64,000 nucleotides of DNA from positions 72,953,839 to 73,017,838 of the forward strand of contig NC_092091.1 of NCBI RefSeq assembly GCF_045679555.1, written 5' to 3'. Shown one piece after another: positions 1 to 11,930 of this stretch (positions are counted from its first letter, which is position 1; each line of letters opens with the position of its first letter). The notes under the pieces were generated by a model that was not told the origin of the DNA, ran no database searches, and was given only the letters and a program-made list of their open reading frames with translations. This DNA comes from Salvelinus alpinus (Eukaryota; Chordata; Actinopteri; Salmoniformes; Salmonidae). Both the position numbers and the translations under genes were made by a program.

Positions 1-954
1 GAAACACAGAATGTGAACCAGGGACCCCAGCAACACACAGGATTTGAACCCAGAGCAGAGAGACAGAGTCTGGACACTAAGTGTGACATGAACGGGGACC
101 TCACTCTCCTAAGAGATTCTTTAAACCAGGTGTGGAGAGAGGTAGTAGCGACTGATGGTGGCGCCTCTGCTGCTCACACTAAAGTAATGGACCTAGGGAG
201 TGGCCCAGTGGGCCCAGAAACACAGACTAGCTCTGCCACAGAAATGAGAAGTGTGGAGTTCCATTCCTCATCAGAACATGTGATAGTGATTGACTCTGTA
301 TCCAGTGGGCAGCAGGTAGATAGAGATTTTGAGTGGGGTCAGGTGGGTACAGCTACTACACCACATGTCAATGGGACGGGAAATAAGCAGGTAGTGGGAG
401 TGTTTGAAAGCAATGCACCAATGATTCACCCCAAATTGATGAGAGACAACATGACACAATTGGTTTCACCTGGCTTCCGGCCCTCAGAGAAAAATACACG
501 CAGGCCTGGCACAGGAAATGCAGGTGAGGCCAACAAAGCTAGTTGGTTTTTGTTGGCAAGCCTCCAGAGACACTCTGAAATACCAGGAAGAGGAGTTCAA
601 CAACCAGCTCATACCTCACTTCCTGACGGCTATTTTAGACCAAGCGCCACAACTTCCTCTCACTCCAGTAATTTCGCCACACACTTTAGACCTGGCACTG
701 TAGAACGACCGTACGGTTGCCCGAGCTGCCATAAGAAGTTTCTCCACGAGAGCGACTTACGGCATCACATGATCATCCACACCAGAAAGCGAGCGTTCGC
801 CTGCACGTTGTGTGAGAAGAGCTTTGTGTCCCCCAGCAAGCTCCAAGTGCACCAGAACGTCCACACTGGAGAGAAGCCCTTCAGTTGTGCACAGTGCGGG
901 CTCAGGTTCTCCCACCCCAGCAATCTGAAAAGACATAAACAGCTTCATCATTGA
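1..954 (+). CDS. C2H2 zinc-finger protein, terminal exon 'A' (5' partial)
   Basis: The frame is open from base 1, so the exon begins upstream of the window; the stop is TGA at 952-954. It is probably a nuclear DNA-binding regulator. A long acidic Ser/Thr-rich linker contains the SUMO-interaction-like core VIVID (280-294). Three C2H2 fingers follow at the C-terminus, beginning YGCPSCHKKF, FACTLCEKSF and FSCAQCGLRF, all with both Cys and both His. The link between fingers 1 and 2 is HTRKRAF, not the canonical TGEKP; the link between fingers 2 and 3 is canonical. The exon is paralogous to B (8003-8956) and C (17978-19078). It is the only one of the three that keeps both linker modules that B and C have each partly lost. 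Upstream exons cannot be seen. Confidence 0.85.
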   Translation, partial: ETQNVNQGPQQHTGFEPRAERQSLDTKCDMNGDLTLLRDSLNQVWREVVATDGGASAAHTKVMDLGSGPVGPETQTSSATEMRSVEFHSSSEHVIVIDSVSSGQQVDRDFEWGQVGTATTPHVNGTGNKQVVGVFESNAPMIHPKLMRDNMTQLVSPGFRPSEKNTRRPGTGNAGEANKASWFLLASLQRHSEIPGRGVQQPAHTSLPDGYFRPSATTSSHSSNFATHFRPGTVERPYGCPSCHKKFLHESDLRHHMIIHTRKRAFACTLCEKSFVSPSKLQVHQNVHTGEKPFSCAQCGLRFSHPSNLKRHKQLHH

Positions 955-966
955 GACTGACACAAA

Positions 967-2009
967 TAGGGCGGTGACGGTCAAGGAATTTTGGATGACA
1001 GTAATTGGTCAGCCAAATGACTGCGGTCACCGTTATAACCGTTTGAATAGCAAAAGATGCACATTTTGTCCTCTCCTCCACTCTGACTTGTTTTAGCAAG
1101 TAGCAACAACGTTTCATCAAGTTGGAGAGTCCATGTTTCAGCAGAAACCATGGAGATCCTACTAAATTACTAGAGGGGCTATGTCATAAACGCTCAGTTC
1201 TAGAGTGGGGTGAGAATGGCAGCCATTGTGGTCAGGAAGAAATCCAATTCGGTCTAATTGGAACGGATGGCAGTAGAGGCAGAGGTGATGCATTTCCTGC
1301 TTTTACTTATGAATTATAAAAGTAAGGCATGTGATATATCAGAAATATAATGATTGTTAACCTAAAATATTGTCATGTAATTATAAATACAGTTTATACA
1401 GGTTTTATACACATTTTCTGTATAAATAGTCTCTAAAATATATATAAACAGACCATAAATGTCTCAATGTTTGTTTTCTTGGAAAGCTGTGAATATTATA
1501 ATATGATACAATATCAGTACTTGTTGCATTTACAACTTGTATAAGACCTATCAACTGTTTTCAGCCAGTGTATGGCTGTGGATTGACTCCACTGTTTGTA
1601 TGGAATGTTGGCAAATTGGCAGTTAATTTGAACAATTATTGGAAATCATTCAACTTAAACTCGCTGGCTAGCTAATAAACATACTGTGCAGATAATCTTC
1701 AAATGTATTGTTTTACACAATATCTTATCGCACTGGCTGACCATGGTTGACCAGCTCCCTGAACAAAATGGCTGATCTTTTATACTGTTATAAGACCTTT
1801 TCATGTCCATTCTTGTATTCTAATTCCTAATTCTATGGCAGAAATGGACTCATCCTCACAAATGCCCGGCCATCCTGTTTTCTGTCAGCTGTTCGATCCA
1901 CAAAATAATAAAAAATATATTTTGTTTTTAAATGGTTTATTACATTTTCATGACAGTCTTCATCCATAGCCATCGGTTACACGGTTATACCGTAATTGTG
2001 CCAGCCCTA
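967..2009. mobile_element. hAT-like non-autonomous DNA element with 8-bp target duplication
   Basis: The element begins TAGGGC and ends GCCCTA and is flanked by GACACAAA (959-966) and GACACAGA (2010-2017), an 8-bp duplication with one mismatch as expected for hAT insertion. Paralogous cassette C reads straight through the site as 'gataactgacacagaacaag' (19076-19095), so C preserves the empty site. The terminal repeats are imperfect beyond about 6 bp, and no transposase could be read in the interior. Confidence 0.6.
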
Positions 2010-2182
2010 GACACAGAAGCAAGCGATTCCTATGTAAAAAAAGCTATGGATTAGCTTCATGTCAGTTAGGTTATAGCAACAAGCTATGAAAGTCCTGCCT
2101 ACTTCTTGGATCATGTGCCTTGCTGTTTTTGAATGTGATTCAAGAGTATATAATCAAATTCATGAAAACATGGTCTTTTAAT

Positions 2183-2650
2183 CTCTACGGGATCGGTGTC
2201 CCTATACCCGGACGGTTGAGCTAACGTGCGCTAATGTGATTAGCATGACAGTTGTAAGTAACAGCGAACTTTCCAGGACATAGACATGTCTTATATGGGC
2301 AGAAACCTTAAATTATTGTTAATCTAACTGCACTGTCCAATTTACAGTAGCTATCACAGTGAAAAAAAATACTTAAAAACTTAGCACGGCAACTGGTTTG
2401 ATACATTCACCTCTGAAGGTAAATAATGTACTTACATTCAGTAATCTTGCTCTGATTTGTCATCCTGAAGGTCCCAGAGATAAAATGTAGCATAGTTTTG
2501 TTTGATAAAATAAATGTTTATATTCAAATGTGGGAACTGGGTTCTACAGTTTGAAGCCCTGCTGTCTCTGGCTCCACACCCACCCGGCCATCTAGATGTG
2601 TGAAAGTTAGTGTATACGCTAATGATCCATCATGTATGACATGCCTGGTA
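2183..2650. repeat. Dispersed repeat, class not identified
   Basis: An AT-rich, non-coding block beginning 'ctctacgggatcggtgtccc'. It resembles a dispersed repeat I recall as abundant in salmonid genomes. No terminal repeats or coding potential were found. The bases between the hAT-like element and this block (2018-2182), and 2651-2900 after it, hold nothing recognisable. Confidence 0.35.
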
Positions 2651-2904
2651 GTGTGTAAACGTAACATTTTTATTACCATATCATTTTTGTATGTTCTCTA
2701 TAGTTATGTACTTGAGAATGTATCAATTGACCAATTCGGCATATTTGGGCAGACTTGATACAAAATATTGTCCGGTATTGTAATGCTTCACTGGATCAAT
2801 CTGAAACTTTGCACACACACTGCTTCAATCTAGGGCCTAAAATGTAAATTGTGCCAAAACTAAAAAATATGCTATTATGGCCTTTCTCTTGCATTTCAAA
2901 GATG

Positions 2905-4375
2905 ATGTAACAAATTAATAAATAGAAAACGCAGAAAAGTGTCAACGGCTTTTATTGACAATTACATGAAGTTGATGCAAAGAGTCAATATTTGCAGTGT
3001 TGACCCTTCTTTTTCAAGACCTCTGCAATCCACCCTGGCATGCTGTCAATTAACTTCTGGGCCACATCCTGACTGATGGCAGCCCATTCTTGCATAATCA
3101 ATGCTTGGAGTTTGTCAGAATTTGTGGGTTTTTGTTTGTCCACCCGCCTCTTGAGGATTGACCACAAGTTCTCAATGGGATTAAGGTCTGGGGAGTTTTC
3201 TGGCCATGGACCCAAAATATCAATGTTTTGTTCCCCGAGCCACTTAGTTATCACTTTTGCCTTATGGCAAGGTGCTCCATGCTGGAAAAGGCATTGTTCG
3301 TCACCAAACTGTTCCTGGATGGTTGGGAGAAGTTGCTCGGAGGATGTGTTGGTACCAGTCTTTATTCATGGCTGTGTTCTTAGGCAAAATTGTTAGTGAG
3401 CCCACTCCCTTGGCTGAGAAGCAACCCCACACATGAATGGTCTCGGGATGCTTTACTGTTGGCATGACACAGGACTGATGGTAGCGCTCACCTTGTCTTC
3501 TCCGGACGAGCTTTTTCCTGGATGCCTCAAAACAATCAGAAAGGGGATTCATCAGAGAAAATTACTTTACCCCCGTCCTCAGCAGTCCAATCCCTGTACC
3601 TTTTGCAGAATATCAGTCTGTTCCTGAAGTTTTTCCTGGAGAGAAGTGGCTTCTTTGCTGCCCTTCTTGACACCAGGCCATCCTCCAAAAGTCTTCACCT
3701 CACTATGCGTGCAGATGCACTCACACCTGCCTGCTGCCATTCCTGAGCAAGCTCTGTACTGGTGGTGTCCCGATCCCGCAGCTGAATCAACTTTAGGAGA
3801 CGGTCCTGGCGCTTGCTGGACTTTCTTGGGCACCCTGAAGCCTTCTTCACAACAATTTAACCGCTCTCCTTGAAGTTCTTGATGATCCGATAAATGGTTG
3901 ATTTAGGTGCAATCTTACTGGCAGCAATATCCTTGTCTGTGAAGATCTTTTTGTGCAAAGAAATGATTATTGCACGTTTTTCCTTGCAGGCAACCATGGT
4001 TGACAGAGGAAGAACAATGATTCCAAGCACCACCCTCATTTTGAAGCTTCCAGTTTGTTATTCAAACTCAATCAGCATGACAGAGTGATCTCCAGCCTTG
4101 TCCTCGTCAACACTCACACCTGTGTTAACGAGAGAATCACTGACATGATGTCAGCTGGTCCTTTTGTGGCAGGGCTGAAATGCAGTGGAAATGTTTTTGG
4201 GGATTCAGTTTATTTGCATGGCAAAGAGGGACTTTGCAATGAATTGCAATTCATCTGATCACTCTTCATAACATTCTGGAGTATATGCAAATTGGCATCA
4301 TACAAACTGAGGCAGCAGACTTTGTGAAAATGTATATTTGTGTCATTCTCAAAACTTGTGGCCACGACTGTACAC
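2905..4375 (-). mobile_element. Tc1/mariner-like transposon, decayed, transposase on minus strand
   Basis: Reading 4039 down to 2985 gives successive transposase pieces in different frames. There is an N-terminal helix-turn-helix piece (MVACKEKRAII, then KSTIYRIIKNF), a middle piece with VWGCFSAKG, and a C-terminal piece with WPENSPDLNPIENLW, which carries the Glu of the DD34E triad. Frame breaks near 3850, 3570 and 3290 rule out an active enzyme. The right end near 4370 reads outward as 'acagtcgtggccacaag', typical of a salmonid Tc1 terminus. The left end is not sharply defined. Bases 4376-4465 look like a further Tc1 terminal scrap ('ccccataatgacaaagcg'). Confidence 0.75.
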
Positions 4376-4465
4376 ACAATACCCCATAATGACAAAGCGA
4401 AAACAGTTTTTTTGAATTTTTGCAAACGTAATATATATTAAAAAACATAATACCTTGTTTACGTA

Positions 4466-6328
<1,863 letters not shown>

Positions 6329-7602
6329 GAACTCTATGGACTTTATGCCAAGCGTCACGTCTGGAGGAAACCTGGCACCATCCCTACGGTGAAGCATGGT
6401 GGTGGCAGCATCATGCTGTGGGGATGTTTTTCAGCGGCACTGGGGAGACTAGTCAGGAATGAGGGAAAGATGAACGGAGCAAAGTACAGTGAGATCCTAG
6501 ATGAAAATCTGCTCCCGAGCGCTCAGGACCTCAGACTGGGGCGAAGGTTCACCTTCCAACAGGACAACTACCCTAAGCACACAGCCAAGACAACACAGGA
6601 GTCTCTTCGGGACAAGTCTCTGAATATTCTTGAGTGGCACAGTGTTAAAGGAATTTAATTCCTATATGTTTATCAACCAATTCAATTAAAACACTCTGCC
6701 CATACATAAGAATTTGTAAGATACTTATCAGCATTAAATGGACAGAAACCAGTCTCAAAATCAATGAATCAATAGCGTTTATTCTCGAGAGTACTGATCA
6801 TAGTACAATTTACATCAGGTTATATAATAATAATAATGACGTCATAGGTTTTAAAATGTCCTTCCTCCTTTCGGATACAATGGCAATACAGTTCACAGCC
6901 TCATTACGTTGTCTGCCACCTGTTAAACAATCTACAACCGGCCCAAGGCCTCTCCCCTCCCTGGGTAGAGACAGAATGTCCTGTAAGGAACACATCATTC
7001 CAGCCTGTCTGAAGGTAACTCCATTCTTTCTAACAAGGAACACATTATAGTCAGCATTATGATTATAATAAGATTCATTCATCCATACAGAAATATAGCA
7101 GTATTTTGTTTAGTTATAATTTTAAGTCAAATGTATAAATATTTTAGTCATTATTCATAAAAATCCCGTAACACACAGTCAAAGCCCAGACGTGAACCCG
7201 ATCGAACATCTCTGGAGAGACCTGAAAATAGCTGTGCAGTGATGCTCCCCATCCAACCTGACAGCTTGAGAGGATCTGCAGAGAAGAATGGGAGAAACTC
7301 CCCAAATACAGGTGTGCCAAGCTTGTAGCGTCATACCCAAGAAGACTCGAGGCTGTAATCACTGCTAAAGGTGCTTCAACAAAGTACTGAGTAAAGGGTC
7401 TGAATACTTAAATAAATGTGATATCAATTTTTTTTTTTTTTGTTGCAAAAATGGCTAAAAACCTGCTTTACCTTTGTCATTATGGGCTATTGTGTGTAGA
7501 TTGATGAGTGGAAAAAACAATTTAATCAATTTTAGAATAAGGCTGTAACGTAAACAAAATGTGGAAAAAGTCAAGGGGTCTGAATACTTTCTGAATGCAC
7601 TG
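6329..7602 (+). mobile_element. Tc1-like transposon fragment, 5'-truncated, split by an LTR
   Basis: Coding sequence at 6389-6642 is a transposase core: [12 protein letters not shown], then FQQDNYPKHTAK with the second catalytic Asp, ending at ILEWHS. After the 6643-7173 insertion it resumes with a segment encoding the region around the catalytic Glu (SPDVNPIEHLW), and ends in a terminal repeat 'ctgaatactttctgaatgca' (to 7602). The 5' half is missing; the left junction is fused to the Sleeping Beauty-type element at about 6329. Confidence 0.8.
6643..7173 (+). mobile_element. Solo LTR inserted in a Tc1 transposase, 5-bp target duplication
   Basis: A 531-bp insert begins TGTTA and ends TAACA and is flanked on both sides by CACAG (6638-6642 and 7174-7178), a perfect 5-bp duplication. 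Removing it rejoins the interrupted transposase codons. No gag, pol or primer-binding site is present. Confidence 0.8.
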
Positions 7603-7784
7603 TATATGTCAAATTAAATTTGTATTGGTGTATTATTTTACTTCTACCAAATGTCTTTATGAAGGCTTTTGCACAAAATACAGAAGGTGGAGTTTACCCT
7701 CCACTACACCACTGGTTATAACACAATAACAACAAGACAACTACTATGAATTTCACTAAATCCCATGTCATGTCCATATCTCCA

Positions 7785-8002
7785 TTCAGTAGATAGTGTA
7801 TGCTCTGTCTCACTCATCTCTCCCACTTGACCCCATCAGCAGTCAGCAGAGACTCTTCTGGCTTTTAGAGACTCTTGTGTCTTTTTAGGCAGACTTCTTT
7901 CAGACTGAATATCCACGGGTTAACCATGGTAACAGTCTGATGTTTAGGCATGTAGAAAGCATATGCTCTGTTTCACTCATCTCTCCCACTTAACCCCAGC
8001 AG
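7785..8002 (+). other. Duplicated intron end / splice acceptor before finger exon B
   Basis: The sequence just upstream of cassette C's acceptor (17920-17990) matches two places here: about 7785-7855 (ending 'ccatcagcagtcagcagaga') and about 7960-8002 (ending 'cttaaccccagcag'). About 105 bp of other sequence separates them (7856-7960). The second copy leads in phase into exon B. Bases 7603-7784 match the intron before cassette C. Confidence 0.55.
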
Positions 8003-8956
8003 ACAGAGGAAGGGGAACCAGACCTGCTCATCATCAAGGTGGAGGGAGAAGCAGATGACCAGGACTCTAGGATCAGCCACCCAGCCAGAACAGTGGAGGG
8101 CAGCAGAGAGCTAACCACCCAACTGACTGCAGCCACCACAGAGGACCCCGCCTTCCAGCCCAGTGGCCCCAGAGGCAACAACAACTACAACAACACTGCT
8201 ATGGAGGTCAGTGGATCTGACGTCGTCCTCGGGTTTTCCCCGAAGGTGTTCCATTCCTCATCAGAACATGTGATAGTAATTGACTCTGTATCCAGTGGCC
8301 AGCAGGTAGATAGAGATTTTGAGTGGGGTCAGGTGGGTACAGCTACTACACAACAGGTCAATGGGACTGGAAATAAGCAGGGAGTGGGAGTGTTTAACAG
8401 AAACGCACCAACGATTCACCCTGTACGCCACGAATCGATGAGAGACAACACTATTCAATTGGTTTCACCCGGATTCCGTCCCACAGAGATAAATACAAGC
8501 ACCCGTCTTGATGCAGGAAATACAGTTGAGGCCAACAAAGCTAGTTTGCGCTCATTGGCAAGCCTCCATAGACACTCTGAAATACCAGGAAGAGGAGCTC
8601 AACAACCAGCTCATACCTCACTTCCTGTCGGCCATTTTAGACCAAGCACCGCAACTTCCTGTCACTCAAGTAATCTTGCTACTCACATTAGACCTGGCAC
8701 CGTAGAACGACCGTACGGTTGCCCGAGCTGCCATAAGAAGTTTGTTCACGAGAGCGACTTGCGGCAGCACGTCGTCGTCCACACCAGAAAGCGGGTGTTC
8801 GCCTGCACCTTGTGTGAGAAGAGCTTTGTGTCCCCCAGCAAGCTCCAAGTTCACCAGAACGTTCACACCGGGGAGAAGCCCTTCAGTTGTGCACAGTGCG
8901 GGCGCAGGTTCTCCCAATCCAGCAATCTGAATAGACATCAGAAGCTTCATCATTGA
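8003..8956 (+). CDS. C2H2 zinc-finger protein, terminal exon 'B'
   Basis: The exon is open in phase 0 from the acceptor 'ccccagcag' (to 8002) to TGA at 8954-8956, 318 codons including the stop. It opens TEEGEPDLLIIKVEGEADD, where IKVE fits the SUMO-attachment consensus (hydrophobic-K-x-E), and it keeps the VIVID motif. Three C2H2 fingers end the protein. Finger 3 reads FSQSSNLNRH where A and C have His at helix position -1. Relative to A and C it lacks roughly 80-90 linker residues, replaced by about 15 bp of unmatched sequence (near 8230-8245). No exon 1 or 2 could be found between 955 and 8000, so the N-terminus must come from upstream of the window, or the copy is an orphan. Confidence 0.75.
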   Translation, partial: TEEGEPDLLIIKVEGEADDQDSRISHPARTVEGSRELTTQLTAATTEDPAFQPSGPRGNNNYNNTAMEVSGSDVVLGFSPKVFHSSSEHVIVIDSVSSGQQVDRDFEWGQVGTATTQQVNGTGNKQGVGVFNRNAPTIHPVRHESMRDNTIQLVSPGFRPTEINTSTRLDAGNTVEANKASLRSLASLHRHSEIPGRGAQQPAHTSLPVGHFRPSTATSCHSSNLATHIRPGTVERPYGCPSCHKKFVHESDLRQHVVVHTRKRVFACTLCEKSFVSPSKLQVHQNVHTGEKPFSCAQCGRRFSQSSNLNRHQKLHH

Positions 8957-8985
8957 AAACTGACACAGAAGCAAAAGGTTCCTAT

Positions 8986-9332
8986 TGTTGGGTTCTGAGA
9001 ATATGAAATATACTTATTCTTGTCACTGAGGGAGAGAGGGTAATGTATAACGTTTACATTATGTCAGGATATGCTATTGTTAGCCATCAGGGATCCTATG
9101 GGAGGGATCCTCTGGGAGGAGAAGAGACAGTCTGGTACCAGTCTGGTCTTCCTGTCGAACCATAACAGATGTAAGAGAGAAGGAGGAATGCATCTAAATT
9201 GGAGTATATATACTTGTGTTGGTGGAAACATGTTTTGTCTAATGCAGCTGTATTGATCCTCTGGGAGAATAAACTTGGTTAAGCTTTCATAGTGTCTGTT
9301 GAGTAGTTTACTCTGAGAATTAGAACCTAACA
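8986..9332 (+). mobile_element. Solo LTR in the 3' UTR of cassette B, with empty site in cassette C
   Basis: A 347-bp insert has TGTTGGGTTCT at the start and AGAACCTAACA at the end (inverted, one mismatch). It is flanked by CTAT on both sides (8982-8985, 9333-9336). The same position after cassette C is uninterrupted ('gattcctattgaaaaaagc', about 19097-19115). Inside are a TATA-like 'gtatatatact' and AATAAA near 9270, as expected of an LTR. Confidence 0.8.
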
Positions 9333-9690
9333 CTATTGAAAAAAGCTGTTATAGCAATATCATGAGTTCAAACGCCATTGGTTCTAACGTAGTCGTATGT
9401 CTGCAGGATGTTTGCCCTGGTCTCATACGTCTACAATACAACGTGGTTCATATTTACATTATCTACAAAGACTGTTGCGTTTTCTTGGCTTCTTTAAGGC
9501 CAACAGCATCACTCACATTGACTGTTAAGGTTGATAATGGTTGTGTTCTTCTAATAATACTGCGTTCCTCACACTAAAGTTATAGCAGATACTGAAGTTG
9601 TACTGTGAGACTGAAAAACTGTTTGTTCTTTTGTACCAATTTCACCAATGGCTGTTGCTGTTGCTGTTTGTCAATTCCTAGAATTCCATC

Positions 9691-9696
9691 AATAAA
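9691..9696 (+). terminator. Polyadenylation signal for cassette B
   Basis: AATAAA about 735 bp after the stop codon (about 390 bp if the inserted LTR is discounted), at the same paralogous position as the signal after cassette C (19459-19464). Confidence 0.55.
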
Positions 9697-9734
9697 TAAT
9701 ATTTTTCAAAGAATTCCATGGTGCTTCTTGACCC

Positions 9735-10024
9735 TAAATACCCCTATTGATGTCACCTGAGACAGGCTGAATAAGTCGTTTTTAGCATTGAGACAATTGA
9801 GACATGGATTGTGTATGTGTGTCATCCAGAGAGTGAATTGGCACGACATAAACCGGACCCATCTGTTACTATCTGGCCGTCCGGCCGACTGGTCCTATCT
9901 GTCCATTCTGTACCTGAGTCCAGCTCATCAGGCCTGTGTCAGGAATAGAGCGAGCCAGAGGAGGGGGGAAAGTTGGGAAGGAGAGAGGGAGATGTTAAAG
10001 TAGACAGGGCTGACAGACTAACAT
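9735..10024. other. No gene seen; insertion-derived spacer
   Basis: Similarity to the region after cassette C breaks off near 9735 and returns near 12830, so this stretch belongs to sequence inserted after duplication. One degenerate, inverted monomer of the 11.05 kb minisatellite lies at 9869-9906. Confidence 0.5.
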
Positions 10025-10691
10025 CCCACTGGGCCCTGACTGACGTCTAGTTTTGATTAACATTTGGTTCAGTTGTCAATTAACATGAAATCAACAACAA
10101 AAAAGTCACCATGTCATTGGATTTAGGTAAAAAATTTGGTGAAAAAAAGACTAAATGCCCGTACGTTGATGACTTTTTGTCAGATGTGTGCGTAGTGGTA
10201 GCGAAGTCAGGTGCAGGAGAGCAGAGATTTGTGAACAGGCGCACACTTTATTTAGGCAAAAGTGCAAAACGCGCAAAACAGTCACAATAATTATGTTTAA
10301 AAGTAAACATCTTCGTGAAAAATAACACGGAAAAAACAAGCCAGTCTGGCGCGTCAAAAATGACACGTAACACAAACAATCTTACACAAAGACATGATGG
10401 GGAACAGAGGAATAAATACATGTAGATTGATTGGGGAATGAAAACCAGGTGTGCAGGGAACAAGACAAAACAAATGGATACATGACAAATGGAGCGGCGA
10501 TAGCTAGAAAGCCGGTGACGTCGACCGCCGAACTCTGCCCGAGCAAGGAGAGGAGCCGACTTCGGCGGAAGTCGTGACACTTTTTGAAAATCCAACCAGT
10601 TTTCCACATTGATTCAATGTCATCACATTGATTTTTTGGGGTTGAAATGACGTGGAAACAAAGTTGATTCAACCAGTTTTTGCCCAGTGGG
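10025..10691. mobile_element. MITE with CCCACTGGG/CCCAGTGGG ends, split by an LTR
   Basis: The ends CCCACTGGG (10025-10033) and CCCAGTGGG (10683-10691) are exact inverted repeats. Without the 10178-10579 insertion and one target copy the element is about 260 bp and non-coding. The 'gttgattcaaccagtttttg' tail is a familiar teleost dispersed element. Confidence 0.7.
10178..10579 (-). mobile_element. Solo LTR nested in the MITE, 5-bp target duplication
   Basis: A 402-bp insert begins TGTCAG and ends GTGACA and is flanked by CTTTT on both sides (10173-10177, 10580-10584). A reverse AATAAA ('ctttattt', near 10246) places its transcriptional direction on the minus strand. Bases 10692-11044, to its right, hold nothing recognisable. 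Confidence 0.75.
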
Positions 10692-11044
10692 ATGAAAGTC
10701 AACTGAATATATTTTTATCACTGACTTTTCACCAGTGATGTAATCACAAGCGGTAACATTTTACACTCTTGGTCCAGCCCAGCTCATCCCTGACCTATGT
10801 AAATGAAAGATTGAGAGAAAGAAAATGGACTTTCTAATAACAGACAAATTCAAATGTATTGAATTAGATATGATATGAACTCATCTGCAGAAAGGTTCAC
10901 AATTCCATCGAAGGGGAATGTTCACACGAGTGTTGTTCCGCCATACCAACAATTTGGCTATCTTCCCCGTCACATCATGAAAGGTCATGTTGATGTTCTT
11001 TTGTCTCTTTCTCTCTGACTCTTCCTTTCTCCTCTGACCAGAAG

Positions 11045-11252
11045 GGACCAGTCGACCAGACAGATAGGACCGGTCGGCCGGACAGATATTGGACCGGTCG
11101 GCCGGACAGATATTGGACCGGTCGGCCGGACAGATATTGGACCGGTCGGCCGGACAGATATTGGACCGGTCGGCCGGACAGATATTGGAACGGTCGGCCG
11201 GACAGATATTGGACCGGTCGGCCGGACAGATATTGGACCGGTCGGCCGGACA
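11045..11252. repeat. 24-bp tandem minisatellite, eight regular units plus one degenerate
   Basis: Eight 24-bp units share the core gaccggtcggccggac plus 'agatattg'; the period is visible from 11071 to 11252. One unit carries C>A (near 11189), and the first unit (11048-11070) is diverged. The core contains the palindromes GACCGGTC and CGGCCG, strongly GC-rich in AT-rich surroundings. Because 24 is a multiple of three, several frames stay open on both strands; these are artefacts of periodicity. Confidence 0.9.
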
Positions 11253-11883
11253 GGTGGCGGTGGGGTTATGTTGTGAGCAGGCATAAGCTACAGACAACGA
11301 ACACAATTGCATTTTAACGATGACAATTTCAATGCACAGAGATACCGTGACGAGATCCTAAGGCACATTGTCGTGCCATTCATCCGCCGCCATCACCTCA
11401 TGTTTCAGCATGATAATGCACAGCCCCATGTCGCAGGGATCTGTACACAATTCCCGGAAGCTGAAAATGTTCTTCCATGGCCTGCATACTCACCATGTCA
11501 CCCATTGAGCATGTTTGGGATGCTCGGGATCAACAGTGTGTTCCAGTTCCCGCCAATATCCAGCAGCACAGCCGTTGAAGCAGAGTGGGACAACATTCCA
11601 CAGGCTACAATCAACAGCCTCATCTACTCTATGCAAAGGATATGTGTCGCGCTGCATGAGGCAAATGGTGGCCACACCAGATACTGAATGGTTTTCTGAT
11701 CCACGCCTCTACCTTTTAAAAAAAAGTATCTGAACAACAGATGCATGTCTGTATTCCCAGTCATGTGAAATCCATAGATTAGGGCCTAATTTATGTATCT
11801 TAATTGACTGATTTCCTTATATGAACTGTAACTCAGTAAATTCTTTGAAATTGTTGCATGTTGCGTTTATATTTTTGTTCAGT
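11252..11883 (+). mobile_element. 3' half of a Tc1-like transposon fused to the minisatellite
   Basis: It starts in the transposase middle ('ggtggcggtggggttatg') directly at the end of the minisatellite. It includes a peptide with MFQHDNAQPHVA (second catalytic Asp, about 11400-11435) and ends with 'tatatttttgttcagt' at 11883. Short deletions near 11470-11570 break the frame. It belongs to the same family as the minus-strand copy at 22951-24030. Confidence 0.75.
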
Positions 11884-11930
11884 CTAGAATGATCCTATAT
11901 AGATTGACCCTAAATATTGACTCTAAATAT

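Noticed and set aside
3076..3396. + strand frame of 106 codons
   Set aside because: It is the reverse complement of Tc1 transposase coding sequence on the minus strand.
8986..9332. Complete endogenous retrovirus
   Set aside because: Only a single LTR with target duplications is present; there is no primer site, gag, pol or env nearby.
9362..9577. A 71-codon ATG frame conserved between the 3' UTRs of cassettes B and C (also 19132-19347)
   Set aside because: The three differences I found in this frame are all amino-acid changing and none silent, so there is no sign of selection on a protein; recent duplication explains the conservation.
11045..11252. CRISPR-like array or a repeat protein
   Set aside because: The units are contiguous with no unique spacers, the genome is eukaryotic, and open frames on both strands follow from the 24-bp period.
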